From contig JAAALK010000289.1 of the NCBI GenBank assembly GCA_019279435.1, positions 32,493,067-32,557,066 of the forward strand: a stretch of DNA of 64,000 bases. Direction: 5' to 3'. The DNA comes from Zizania palustris. Taxonomy: Eukaryota; Streptophyta; Magnoliopsida; Poales; Poaceae. The notes beneath the pieces were generated by a model. That model had not been told where the DNA came from and searched no databases. It saw only the letters and a program-made list of their open reading frames with translations. This document shows, in pieces, positions 22,553 through 32,830 of the stretch. The translations under genes and the position numbers were made by a program. Position 1 is the stretch's first letter; every line of letters begins with the position of its first letter.

Positions 22553-22745
22553 GTAGTGGCGGGCATGATGACGTCATCCAGCCCGCCACTACTATGTCGG
22601 ATAGCAGTGGCGGTCTGATGACATCATGCGACTGCCACTACTATGTCAGATAGCAGTGGCGGTCTGGTGACGTCATCCAGCCCGCCACTACTATGTCGGA
22701 TAGCAGTGGCGGTCTGGTGACATCATGCGAACGCCACTACTGCCT
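22553..22745. repeat. Second internal block of CACTA A subterminal palindromes
   Basis: Four AGTAGTGGCGGGC or AGCAGTGGCGGTC hairpins in tandem, about 47 bp each, have loops containing TGATGACGTCATC or TGATGACATCATG. The block ends in GTGGGGTTATCTAGCATACG as at 20,530, followed by the second SINE-like module. Confidence 0.85.
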
Positions 22746-22793
22746 CTGGTGGGGTTATCTAGCATACGTTGCCAATCATGTCGAGAAAGACTA

Positions 22794-23090
22794 AGTAGTG
22801 CAGTGGTGCGGGGGTTGCTTTGGTGCCATGCGGTTCGAGGTTCGAACCTTGCTGCCTTTAGGCGGTTTGAGGTTCGAACCTTGCTGCTAGCATCCAAACA
22901 TATTTTTTACATTTCTATTCTAATTTTCATGACTTTTTTATTCATAATTAAATTCTAGTTTGAACTTGATTTTTTTAACAATAAAAATACATCATAACTT
23001 ATCAAATTTAAAAAATTGGTATTATTCTGCCTCACTTTACTTTTTCTCCCTTAGTTTACTGTTTTTATTTCATTAAGTGTGTTTTTATGA
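22794..23090 (+). repeat. Second SINE-like module plus one diverged 174-bp unit
   Basis: A-box-like TAGTGCAGTGG lies at 22,796-22,806 and B-box GGTTCGAACC at 22,839-22,848, repeated at about 22,871-22,880. Then a roughly 200-bp AT-rich unit starts TAGCATCCAAACAT and ends TGTGTTTTTAT, homologous to the 174-bp tandem unit but with an insertion and substitutions. This looks like the older or ancestral copy of the module at 20,580-21,370. Confidence 0.6.
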
Positions 23091-23219
23091 TCAAAGTCAA
23101 AAAAAGTTCAATTTGAACTACAAGACATGAAATAATTCACAACACTCAATCCTCATTTGATCTTGAAAATGTTTTGATAATAAATGACATAATTGATTTT
23201 ACAACTAAACATAAATGAT

Positions 23220-24627
23220 CTAGCCTTGAACTAATTTTCCATCGCCATTGGTGCGTAGATAAGGAATCACACTGCCAAATGACAGTTTTGCTTCAACCAC
23301 ATTGATCCTTGATATGTCAACGAAAAACGGCACCTCATCAAACTGATTGTATTCTTCTTCGTCTTCGACTCCATCAACTCCAACAATTCTTTGTTTTCCT
23401 GGAGCAACGATGTATTTTTTCTCATCTTTAGGATCAAGTATGTAAAATACTTGTGCCACGGATTGAGCGAGTATCCAAGGGTCATCTTTATAAGCCACCT
23501 TATTAAGGTCAACTATCGTAAACCCGTAATCATCCACCTCCACACCTTCTGGATGTCTCACCCACTGACACTTAAATACAGGGATTTCTATAGAGTTCCC
23601 GTAGTTAAGTTCCCATATTTCTTCGATGTATCCATAGTAAGCATTCTTTTGTCCAGTGCTATCTTCTGCTTCTCCTCTGACACCACTATTTTGGCGCTGA
23701 CTCCTTTGATCCTTTGCTTTGGTATAGAATGTGAAACCATTGATGTCATACGCTTGTCATGTTTTAACCATGCTCAATGGACCGTAAGACAATTTATTTA
23801 TCATCATCTCTTTGTCGGTTTCTCCGATCGAAAGGTTTAGATCCCTCAGCCATGATGTGAAATAAATTTTGTGTTCTTTCATAATCCATTGTTCATCGTG
23901 ATCTTCATTCTTTTCACGAAGCTCTTGTAGGTGTTGTTCAACATATGGTCTCATAATCGCCAACTGATGCATTACACTGTAATGTGATTCTCTTATTCTT
24001 TGATAACTATTGTCTCGTATGATTTTCCTGCCTTTAGTTCCTTTACCGGTGAGTCTTCCATGGTGCCGCGACACGGGAACTCCTATTGGTCTTCCATCTC
24101 TTATGTAATCTGCATAGCACTCAATGACTTCCTCAGTCGTGTAGCCCTCTATCATGGAACCCTCTGGATAAGCACGATTTCGTACGTAACCCTTGAAGAT
24201 AACCATTAGACGCTCGTACGCATACATATTGTGCAGGTACGTTGGACCGAGAACAAAGATTTGGTCTGCTATATGTATCATATAGTGCTCCATAATATCA
24301 AAATATGAAGGAGGAAAGCACATCTCAAGCTGACACATAGTCTCCCTCATTTGTTTACGTAATTCATTTAACTCTTCAGTGTCGATCACCTTCTTTGATA
24401 TGACATTGAAGAAGTGACACATGCGTGTTATCACCATCTTCAGAAATGAATGTTTGACTCCTCTTACTGCGATGGCAAGGAATAGCCCAAGCATAACATG
24501 ACAATCATGAGTGTTGTAGCCGCTCATCCTCAAATCTGCTACGGAGACAATATTCTTTATATTCGTTGAGACAATATTCTTTATATTCGTTGAGAATCCT
24601 GTTGGAACTCTAATTCCATGTAGACAC
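23220..24627 (-). pseudogene. CACTA A TNP2 transposase, C-terminal part (DUF4218 + DUF4216)
   Basis: One minus-strand frame runs from a splice acceptor at about 24,629 to a stop at 23,220. DUF4218 blocks appear first (SGYNTHDCHVMLGLFLAI, RGVKHSFLKMVI, CFPPSYFDIMEHYMIHI, YERLMVIFKGYVRNRAYPEG), then a DUF4216 region (YDINGFTFYT, ILDPKDEKKYIV, DEVPFFVDI). One in-frame TGA at 23,757-23,759 interrupts it where relatives have Trp. A 24-bp tandem duplication (24,544-24,591) adds eight residues in frame. The N-terminal Transposase_21 region with the catalytic domain is absent, so this cannot be an active transposase. It is upstream of, and co-oriented with, the Ulp1-fusion gene. Confidence 0.85.
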
Positions 24628-24773
24628 CTGCAGTTTGTAGTAGTGTCAGTGTAATTATGTGGGGTGTAAATGATGTACCAGAAGATCATGAAAACTACCA
24701 CACAAATGAACATATTAAGTATTTCAGATCTGACATAAAAATATTCTAATATTGGTCTATACAAAGTGACCAA

Positions 24774-25327
24774 CTTAAATTAAGCGAATGTAACTCGATA
24801 TAATCAGATAAATGACATTATCTAGCAAAAAGCAAACATGCTTTCTACCTGATCTAGCAATACATGTTTTCTTTATCCATCCACTTTCTTCGGTGGGGCG
24901 GGGACTATGAACAAGCAAAAGAAGCATCTCCAACAAGCAACATATTGATGGAGAAAAACAAATATTTGAACAAGAATCAACAAGTGTATTGTGAGAGTTT
25001 GAACTTTAATGAGGAGGTGGCACAACGAGAGGGTGCAAAGAGACAGGGGCCCAGTGGTGTGAGCGAGAGGTCACTGGTGGCACAGAGTGGAGGGCACCAG
25101 TGGCACGGGGGGAGGGGGCAGGCCAAGGAGGCCCGGCGGCATGAGGGGAGGTTGCCAGCGGCATAGGGGCAAGGGGCGAATGGCTCGGCGGTGTGAGGGG
25201 GTGGTCACCAGTGGCATGTGGGGGGAGGGTGGCAGGGGCCTCATTGGCACAGGGGGTCGAGTGGGCTCCGCCGGCGTAAGGGGGATTGCTAGGGGCACGA
25301 GGGGATGTCGTAGGAAGATATTGGGAT
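24774..25327. other. Non-coding; GC-rich minisatellite-like stretch 25,010-25,310
   Basis: No gene is visible. From about 25,010 the sequence is an irregular G-rich repeat built from CCAGTGGCAC, CCGGCGGCAT and AGGGGG(A/C) motifs, giving long open frames in several phases by composition alone. It abuts the TIR of the Pack-MULE. Confidence 0.5.
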
Positions 25328-26234
25328 GAGTTTTTTACTATTATAGAACTCAGTAGGAAATGCTTCTCTATAAAAGAACTCACGTTATGGCCTTCTCTAA
25401 AACAACATTTTCGAGTTTTTTTTTGTATCTTCAAGAAAATGAAATGATCTTTTTACCCTTGGAATAAACCTTCAATGCACGTTGTTTGTTTAGGTGCGGC
25501 GGAGGCTAGCTAGGAGATGGTTGGCATGCCTTCGGCACAAAGGAGGCTCCAGCGATGGTAGCGTCGAGTAGCCCACATCCAGTGGATCCGCGACGTTGAT
25601 GAGGCAGCGACAGTGGTCCTAGCCCCAGCCCCGGCCGTGGGCCCATACGTGGAGACGAAGACGGTGAGTGTGTGTGACCCACGCATGCTCTAGGGAGGTA
25701 GTATTCACTAGAGGGGGCTGGCAGCGCGGGGAGCGGAGGGTAGGTGAGTAGGAGCAGGGACGGGAGTGAGAGGTAGGTGGCGAAGGGGTGCACCGGGTCT
25801 ACCGGCATGGCAGTCAGAGTGGGCATAGAGGCGAGATGGCAAGGTGGTGTTCCTAGCCACTGTACTATTGATCGAAGTTGGTGGTGAAGACCTGCTCCTT
25901 GGTGGGGATGGTGGTGTTCCTGGGGATGAGCACGATTGTGACACCTCCAGCAGTCCTGCAGCTTCTCCTTGCCGTTGAAGAATTCCTAGAGCAGATACTA
26001 CACCTTGGGGATGTGTGTGGAGTCGCCGACGACCACGACGTCGTGCACATTGCTCTTGTCCATCTTAGTGTTGCGGATGCACTTCTCCACCGGCTTCATG
26101 CACTTGCGAAATAGGGGTAAAAAGGTCTTGAAGATACAAAAAAAATCGAAAGTGCTATTATAGAAATTAGTCATTCTCAAAAATATTGTTTTAGAGAAGG
26201 CTTTCCTACTCAGTTCTATAATAATAAAAAACTC
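25328..26234. mobile_element. Pack-MULE-like element with about 110-130-bp TIRs
   Basis: The left TIR (25,328 to about 25,459) and right TIR (about 26,112-26,234) are inverted copies starting GAGTTTTTTA, sharing TTATAGAACT, CCTTCTCTAAAACAA and TTTTTTTGTATCTTCAAG. One has an internal insertion relative to the other. Candidate 9-bp flanks TATTGGGAT (25,319-25,327) and CAACGGGAT (26,235-26,243) match at 6 of 9 positions, consistent with an aged Mutator-like target duplication. There is no transposase inside. The cargo includes an HSP70 fragment. Confidence 0.7.
25869..26105 (-). pseudogene. Captured HSP70 fragment
   Basis: The minus-strand reading from 26,105 gives CMKPVEKCIRNTKMDKSNVH and then DVVVVGDSTHIPKV, a nucleotide-binding-domain segment of cytosolic HSP70, with two in-frame stops before EFFNGKE. 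It then jumps, out of frame, to AGGVTIVLIPRNTTIPTKEQ and VFTTNFDQ, the start of the substrate-binding domain. The stretch between FNGKE and the AGGV block (about 60 residues in HSP70) is deleted. It is a broken fragment of a host chaperone gene carried in the TIR element. Confidence 0.85.
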
Positions 26235-26299
26235 CAACGGGATGGGAGCTGACAATGGAGGGAAAAAGGGGGAAATGGAGGGTTGTTTGGTAGGTGTCA

Positions 26300-26652
26300 A
26301 TATACTGTGATTTTTTAGTGCGTCGATCGAAAATGAGCTCGCACAGTAGGAATTTTGTTTAGTAATTTTCCTGTCAACAATTAAATTACCATTAGATATG
26401 GTGAATTTTCATGTCGGTAATTAATAAACGTCAACGAAATAGCGGAATTTCCCATCGTTTTGATTTTTCCTGTCAGTTACTCCGCAATCAATTAATCAAT
26501 TTCCTGTTGGCAATTAAAAACCCATTAGATATGGTGAATTTTCCTATCGGTACACCACAAACCATCACTCTAGTGTTTTATTTATGTCAGAAATTAAAAA
26601 CCATCAGAAAAAATATGCTCCTGACAAGAAAATCTTGTTTTCCAGTAGCGTA
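26300..26652. mobile_element. Decayed TIR transposon end (CACTA-like)
   Basis: A series of degenerate repeats of the type AATTTTCCTGTCGGTAATTAA occurs at 26,362-26,600 and ends at GTTTTCCAGTAGCG (26,639-26,652). The complement of that end, CGCTACTGGAAAAC, differs from a CACTA terminus CACTACTGGAAAAC by one base. The opposite end is not identifiable. There is no coding sequence. Confidence 0.45.
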
Positions 26653-26774
26653 TGCAACCATATTTTGCTTGCATACTCGAAATAAAGTCTAGCTTGCCCT
26701 ATGCATGGTAACATTCCTTTTCTATCTGATTAAGTAAAGCACTTCACATCGACGCATATGGTGGGATTGGTTAT

Positions 26775-27609
26775 TGTTGGGAGAAGGGGAAGCTATGCTA
26801 GCCGACAATTTCAAAAAATTTGTCTCCAAACCTTGAAACCATGTGTGTGAGGGATCATGAATTATTACCTTCTAACGTGAGACACGCTAGGGCAGCGGAA
26901 GAAGATGTTGGGGAAGCATGTCCTCGCTAATCCTCTTCGTGCTCCACCCGTTCCCCGGCGTTCCAATCGACGAAGTCCAACGATGTCCACGTGAAGAAGC
27001 CCATGAATGCTGCTATTCGAGCAGTGCCTCTATGGAGTACACACATACACGGGTGAGATTGATCTCACACCAGCGTGCTAGCACCGATCATGAGATCTGA
27101 GGAAAAATATTAATCTCAACAATTGAGATCAAGAAGAGAGAGGAGAGGTTTGGAGGCTAGGGTTTAGATCTGTTATAAACAACTATTGATCTGATATCTA
27201 CGACCTCCTCCTCCCTTTATATAGAGGTTAGACCGAGAGTCCAAATCCAGATAAAAAGCCCAATAGTTCCAATATATTCGCCTGCATTGGAACTTCCGAT
27301 CTAGACTCTCAATCTGCAACTCAGAAATTATTGGAACTTCAGATACCCTTATTGGAACTTCCCATCAGCACAATTTTCCGATTCCAAATAGGAACTTTCG
27401 TTTTTAACGCACTATCTCTAAATCAAAAATAATCGGAACTTCATATTTGAGTTCTCGGGTTCTCAAACCATAAATCATCGAAACTTTTGATACCATATCA
27501 GAACTTCCAATTTGAGCTCTCGGTTTCTAATTCAAAAAATAATTAGAACTTTTAATTCCAAATTGGAACTTCTGATCCTCCGAAAATTTTCTTAGGCACA
27601 ATTCCTTCA
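26775..27609 (-). mobile_element. Copia LTR (3' LTR of minus-strand element)
   Basis: It starts TGTTGGGAGAAGG on the plus strand and ends CACAATTCCTTCA; the minus-strand start is a mutated TGTTGGAATTGTGCC-type copia end. The adjoining sequence at 27,610-27,625, read on the minus strand, is the polypurine tract GCAAGTGGGAG. A TATATAAAGGG box on the minus strand lies at about 27,213-27,223. The repeated motif TTGGAACTTC/TCGGAACTT fills 27,285-27,590. The matching 5' LTR is not in the window. Confidence 0.75.
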
Positions 27610-28599
27610 ATCTCCCACTTGCACAAGAATCAATTCTTGCAAGTTTCTTAAATCATCTCCTTACGTGTGTGACCTGATAGGTTCATACACAAACGACTGT
27701 TCACCGACCCTTTCTGGCTCACTGATCAATAGTGGTACCTAGAACCACATATTGACCCCCGAAAGCATACAAAATCAAATTTCCTCTGAACCTTGATATA
27801 CGCATGCACCAGTCCCTTTACCACACGACATCAGTCAAGCTCAAAGGCTAGATTCGTGCCACCCTTGTTGGATAGATTGACATTTCACTTTATCAAGTAA
27901 TAGATTCAAATCATGACTAACTCTTTAGTCATAGTGGCATGGCCATGCACTTTTCCAATCCAACTACCTCGAGGGGAACAGAGACATCTCTCCCGTTATA
28001 AGAAGGGGTAAATTCCATCTTGACTACTCACATCACACGACATGTTTCACAACACACCAGAACACAACCCTTATGGCTACCCAATTATGGAATAGTCTTT
28101 GGAAGCATCTAAGTGTGCCGCTATGCATTCTAAAATCAATTAACGATCTTCGGTCTAAGCACTCTACAGGTACACCTTTTGAGATGACAACTAATGGCAC
28201 ATTAAAATAACAATCTCAATAGTATTTGGGTCTATCCAACACCATATTCTCCAACATGTGTTCACATCTCTGATTTGACATCCCCATGTCTATTTTCCGT
28301 GAAACATAATCATCAATCAGCCAGATGTGCAAATCTATGTATCATCACTGTCCCACATGATGATGAGATCAGGGATACCTTTTGAACAACATCATTATAA
28401 AACAAAGAGTCTCACAGATAAGTAATAAACTCATCAATCAATGTAAATGACGTTTATTCAAGGAACAAGATAACAATTATCTCCATACATAAGCATAGAC
28501 ACTACTAACATCTTCCATATACACATGACCCACTCACGCAAGTATCTAATACCCATGGTGCTCAAGTGTGCCTCATGCTCAAGTGCACCATGCAAATCT

Positions 28600-29650
28600 T
28601 CACATCACCTCTCTCTATGATCACGTGGATTAGGTCATATGGCTCAAGTATATGTTTGGACTTCTAGTGTGACCTAGGCTGCTTGGCTTGCGCAATGGAA
28701 CCACTATTATCACAATAGAGGTCCACTGGGTTGGAGGCATTAGGAACAACACACAGTTCAAAATCAAACTTTTTGATCCAAGCGGCGTCCTTTGCGGCTT
28801 CCGAAGGTGCGATATACTCAACTTCTGTTGTAGAATCGGCCATCGTAACTTCCATGGAACTTTTCTAAATCATTGCGCCTCCATTGAGGTAGAACACAAA
28901 ACCAGATTGTGATCGAGAATCATCCTTGTTGGTCTGAAAGCTAGAATCAGTGTAGCCACTTATAATGAGATCCTCTTCACCACCGTAAACTAGGAACATC
29001 TCATCAGTTCTTCTCAAGTACTTGAGGATATTTTTTACTACAACCTAATGACTTTCACCTGGGTTTTACTGGAATATGCTTGTAACACTTAGAGCATAAG
29101 AGACATTTGGGCATGTACACAACATATCATACATGGTGGACCCGGTCACGGAGGCAAACATAATCGTACTCATTTTCTCTAGCTCATCAGGTGTCGAGGC
29201 ACACCTAGTCTTACTAAGAGAAATATCGTGTGACATTGGCAGAAAAATTTCTTGGAATTTCCCCTTTTGAACCGCTTCAAAACCTAGTCAATGTACATAC
29301 TCTAGATCTTTCTCTAATTAGCCGTTTTGATCTATCTCTATAGATCTTTATGCCCAAAATGTAGGTTGCCTCTCTAAGATCTTTCATTGAGAAACTATTT
29401 TTCAATGAAGTCTTGATAGCATTTAACAAAGCATATCATTTCCGATCAACAATATGTCATCCACATATAAGACTAGAAATACAAGTGAGCTCCCACTAGC
29501 CTTCTTGTAAACACAAGACTCTTCTTCATTCTTGATGAAGCCAAACCCTTTGACTACCTCATCATAACGAAGAATCTAACTCCAAGAATCTTGCTTCAGC
29601 CCATAAATAGACTTCTTGCTCATCGATAGTGGGTCTGCCAAAATAGGGTG
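28600..29650 (-). pseudogene. Copia RT-RNase H pseudogene (3' half of pol)
   Basis: On the minus strand: SKKSIYGLKQ, GFGFIKNEEESCVYKK, then LVLYVDDILLIGND with the copia RT active-site YVDD, near 29,460-29,500. The chain continues through LPMSHDISLSKTRCAST and TGSTMYDMLCTCP to RNase H: GYTDSSFQTNKDDSRSQSGF and STTEVEYIAPSEAAKDAAWI, with catalytic Asp and Glu visible. Many stops and frameshifts break it. RT upstream of about 29,650 is missing because unrelated or inverted copia sequence begins there. About 1 kb of 3' untranslated copia sequence separates it from the LTR. Confidence 0.85.
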
Positions 29651-30007
29651 CTATCTTTTATCTTGACCAGTTGGGGCTGAAGTTGGACTTCTGCATGCAT
29701 AGTATTAGTTTGCTTAACGGGGCTATCAAAACGGTTTTGGGCCTTGGAGCATAGAGTTGGCATAGAGGATAGGATGTTTCTCCAATGATAAGAGTCACAT
29801 ACGATGTGATTAGCAAAGTGTTGCTTTCCTATGTCAACTAGCTTCTAGTAGTGATGCCAAAGCTCACTAGGAGTTAGAATGAATATGGATCTTGCGCCAC
29901 TATTAGTCATTAGAGAGAAAGTGACTAGTTTTAAAATAGTGGAACATTTTTTATTGGATAGAAGATAAACATTGCATAGTGCTAAACCATGCATTTAATC
30001 TTTTGTA
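29650..30007 (+). other. Probable leader of plus-strand copia fragment
   Basis: This non-coding stretch lies between the minus-strand RT remnant and the plus-strand gag start at 30,008. It ends in TTTTGTAGATC just before the ATG, as expected for a copia untranslated leader. No LTR end or primer-binding site is recognisable, so the exact boundary of the element is unknown. Confidence 0.4.
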
Positions 30008-31265
30008 GATCATGGCACCTAATACTCCTTCTTTTAAGAGCACTCCAGTTTTTAATTTGTGTTCTATTCTTGAACGTGAGAAATTATCTGGAACAAACTT
30101 TATGGATTGGTGTCGAAATTTGAGAATCGTTCTTAAACAAGAGAAAAGGATTATGTTCTAGAGGAACCTCACCCCGATGAACCAGGAGAGGATGCTTTTA
30201 CAGCAGACAAGCGTGCTTATGAGAAGCATGCAAGTTATTCCGTGGATGTCATCTGTATGGTGCTTGCCTGCATGTCCTCTAAGTTTCAGAAACAATATGA
30301 GGAACGTGATACTTACGATGTGATCGTAGGTCTCAAGGGCATATTTCAGAACCAGGCAAGGGCAGAGAGATACAATATGTCTAAGTCCTTGTTTAGGAGT
30401 AGGCCGGCTGAACGGAGCCTAGTGAGTCCTCATGATCAGGATGTTTGGTTACATTGAGACTCTAGAGAGTCTAGGTATCCCACTAGATCCATACCTAGAT
30501 ATTGATGTCATTCTCCAGTCGCTCCCACTGAACTTTGAGCCGTTCATCATGAATTACAACATGGTTGGACTAGAGAAGACACTATCTGAGTTGCATGGGA
30601 TGCATAAAACTACTAAGGAGAGTATCAGGAAGTTTCCTAATGAAGTGATTTTAATTCAGAAGGAGGGCAAAACGAGAAAGAGAAAGGGCAAGGCTAAGAC
30701 TATAGATTCGATCTCTAGTGCGAAGTCTAAACTGGCTGGAAAGTCCAAGTTGGATCCTGCTGACTCTGATGTGTGCCACCACTGCCACAAGCCTGGGCAT
30801 TGGAAGCACAATTGCAAGGTGTACCTGGAAGAGCAGAAGAACAAGAAGGGAAGTGTGACTTCCACTTCAGGTATTAATGTTATTGAAATTAATCTTGCTA
30901 CTCATCCAAATGATTCATGGGTATTTGATACCGGATCAATGATTCATACATGCAAATCATTGTAGGGGCTGAGTACAGTGTGCAAGTTGCGAGCTGGATG
31001 TCTGCATCGGGAATGGTGCAAAGGTTGCAGTGTTGGCCGTCAGCGTTTATTCACTGTCACTACTGTCAGGAATGGTGTAAAGGTTGCAGCGTTGAATAAT
31101 TGTTATTTCAATCCGGCCTTAGATAGAAACATGATCTCTTCTTCATGTTTAGAGGAAGATGGTTTTGAATTCGTAATAAAGAACAAGAGTTGTTCAATAT
31201 TCTCGAATGGCATGCTCTACGGTGTTTGTCCATTAGTGAATGGATTATATATTCTGAGTCTTCAA
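30008..31265 (+). pseudogene. Copia gag and protease start, pseudogene
   Basis: It begins ATGGCACCTAATACT at 30,008. Gag (UBN2-type) blocks are LSGTNFMDWCRNLRIVLKQE, YEKHASYSVDVICMVLACM and MSKSLFRSRPAE, then a new frame at about 30,432 (IETLESLGIPLDPYLDIDVI). A zinc knuckle CHHCHKPGHWKHNC (CX2CX4HX4C) lies at about 30,775-30,815. The retropepsin active-site block WVFDTGSMIHTCKSL lies at about 30,920-30,963, followed by a TAG. A second segment up to 31,279 (FNPALDRNMISSSCLEEDGF) is the protease-integrase spacer. The sequence then breaks off into a gypsy LTR at about 31,265. Frameshifts occur near 30,150 and 30,430. Confidence 0.85.
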
Positions 31266-31736
31266 CAAGGCTTACCATGATTATGACACGACGGACGGAG
31301 AGTTTACAGTGCAAACTCACAAAGATGTATGTGCTAAGCTAATCCTAGGGCAAGGAAAGTACATTGAAAGGTAAAAGTGTGATTCAAGGTAAAAATAATA
31401 TATTGGATCTATTAGGGTTTCGGGGGAGGAGAGGGTCCTTGAATCAGCCTTGCTCCTATATTTATAGGTGTTGTACATGACGTGCCTAGGCTCTAATTTG
31501 AGTTAGATATGAGTCCAAGTCATTAGAAATTAATTAGGGATAAAAATACCTTGAAATCACTTAATCTGACTCGGACTCAGACTTGGGACAGTCTGACCAG
31601 GCCCACATGGCCGGTAAGACCGGGCCTACATGGCTAGTTAGACCGGCCTGTGCTAGGTCTGGTATATTTTCGGCCCAAATTACCAAAATCGATATTTTGA
31701 CAATTTTGACCATTAATGCAATTTTTTCAATCAACA
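31264..31736 (-). mobile_element. Truncated gypsy LTR (3' LTR of a pol-less element)
   Basis: Homologous to 35,245-35,669 and to the LTR at 3348-4728 (shared CATGATTATGACA, CCTATATTTATAGG and GGCC(A/T)GTNAGACCGG blocks). It ends TCAATCAACA at 31,736. The left portion is missing where the copia fragment joins. It is fused on its right directly to gag, with no pol. Confidence 0.7.
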
Positions 31737-32811
31737 ACTTATTCTCCAGATCTGCCCATTCTCTGATGGAATCCACTGGTAGTGAAGCAAAAAACACGAA
31801 GGCTGATCTTGATAGTGAGAGTGGGAAAAACCGGACCCTCATCGCTTCGTCAGCTAATGCCTTTCCGCACTGAGCGAGGAAACAACTGATATGCTCGATC
31901 GTGCAGACCGAGTATTGTCCTGAAAACTTGGTGAAGCTGGGTACCTTGTATCAGCCTTGCAGTGGTACTCGATCAAACCATTCTAGGTATGGTCGTCGAT
32001 ACATGTACGTCTGTTCCTTGGGCTTCAACCCAAATTGATCTCTAATAACATCTATGATATGATTCACCTAGTCATCTTCTTACTGTCTCGGGGTGGGGTA
32101 CTGTCTAGGCATTGGGGCCTGCTGATATTGTTCTGGCCGGTCAGCGTTGTATACATATTGCCCCTCATCACCATAAGGCTGCGCTCCGAAGTTCACGATC
32201 TTATGGTACCCTTGAGGGATACCGTCGGGTGCCCCGTTAGGAGGCATGATATCTAACAGCACGTTCCTTGCAATATCATGTGTGACTTGTGGGGCCTCCT
32301 GTCCCATCGGCCTAGGTCCAACCTCTAAGAACGACGCTGACGCACCTCTTTTGAGGTTATATAGCGAGTTCGACGGCACGCCCCGGGCGAGGGCTGATTG
32401 TTGGGTCGCCCTGTTACCTTCATGGCTGACCGAGAAGGTCGATTGATCTAGCCTCATCGGCCCTTGCGGCTATGGAGATGGCCGAGAGTGTTGTGGTTAG
32501 TCTTCTTGATCAGCACATGAAGGGTGTTGACCACCATTCCAGATTTGTTTATGAGCGCGAGGTGAAGCGCGTTGTCGACGATCTCTTGGAAGCCGACATG
32601 AGGGCTTACTGTTGACTGACTGGTCTCCACGGCCGTCACTGGTCTTGGAAACGAATCCATTAATATAGGACCCACCCAAGTCATCCTGTAGGCTTGTAGG
32701 CACAACTCCTAGAAGGCATCAACGTTTCTCTATACCTCCATCCTTTGTTCCTCAGTTAAAGGCTCCATGGTGATCGGAATGATGTTGTCATCGTTGAGTT
32801 CACCCGCCATG
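31737..32811 (-). pseudogene. Gypsy (Tat-like) gag pseudogene
   Basis: The minus-strand start is ATGGCGGGTGAACTC at 32,811 (MAGELNDDNIIPITMEPLTE). Gag N-terminal and linker regions follow (ELCLQAYRMTWVGPILMDSF; FGAQPYGDEGQYVYNADRPE), then the start of the capsid core (VRFFPLSLSRSAFVFFASL, SIREWADLENK). At 31,737 the frame passes straight into the LTR. The C-terminal half of gag and the whole of pol are missing. Stops occur in the N-terminal region (for example in MEV*RNVDAF*). Confidence 0.8.
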
Positions 32812-32830
32812 GCTAGATTGCTAAAGTATG

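Larger units (their letters stand above)
12544..24773 (-). mobile_element. CACTA (En/Spm) element A, right end not found
   Basis: The left terminus CACTACTACAAAG begins at 12,544 and is followed by about 320 bp of GCAGTGGCGGGC subterminal repeats in both orientations. Genes inside all run on the minus strand: the TNP2 C-terminal part (23,220-24,627), a small two-exon gene (21,540-22,035) and the PF03004-Ulp1 fusion gene (13,189-16,775). That is the TNP2-then-second-gene order of autonomous CACTA elements. I find no matching CTTTGTAGTAGTG end before 26.7 kb, and the N-terminal catalytic half of TNP2 is missing, so the 5' end is truncated or was displaced by later events. The right boundary given is the end of recognisable TNP2-linked sequence. 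Confidence 0.75.

Noticed and set aside
25071..25434. Pro/Thr-rich frames in the G-rich minisatellite
   Set aside because: Low-complexity readings of a repeat; no start context or homologue.
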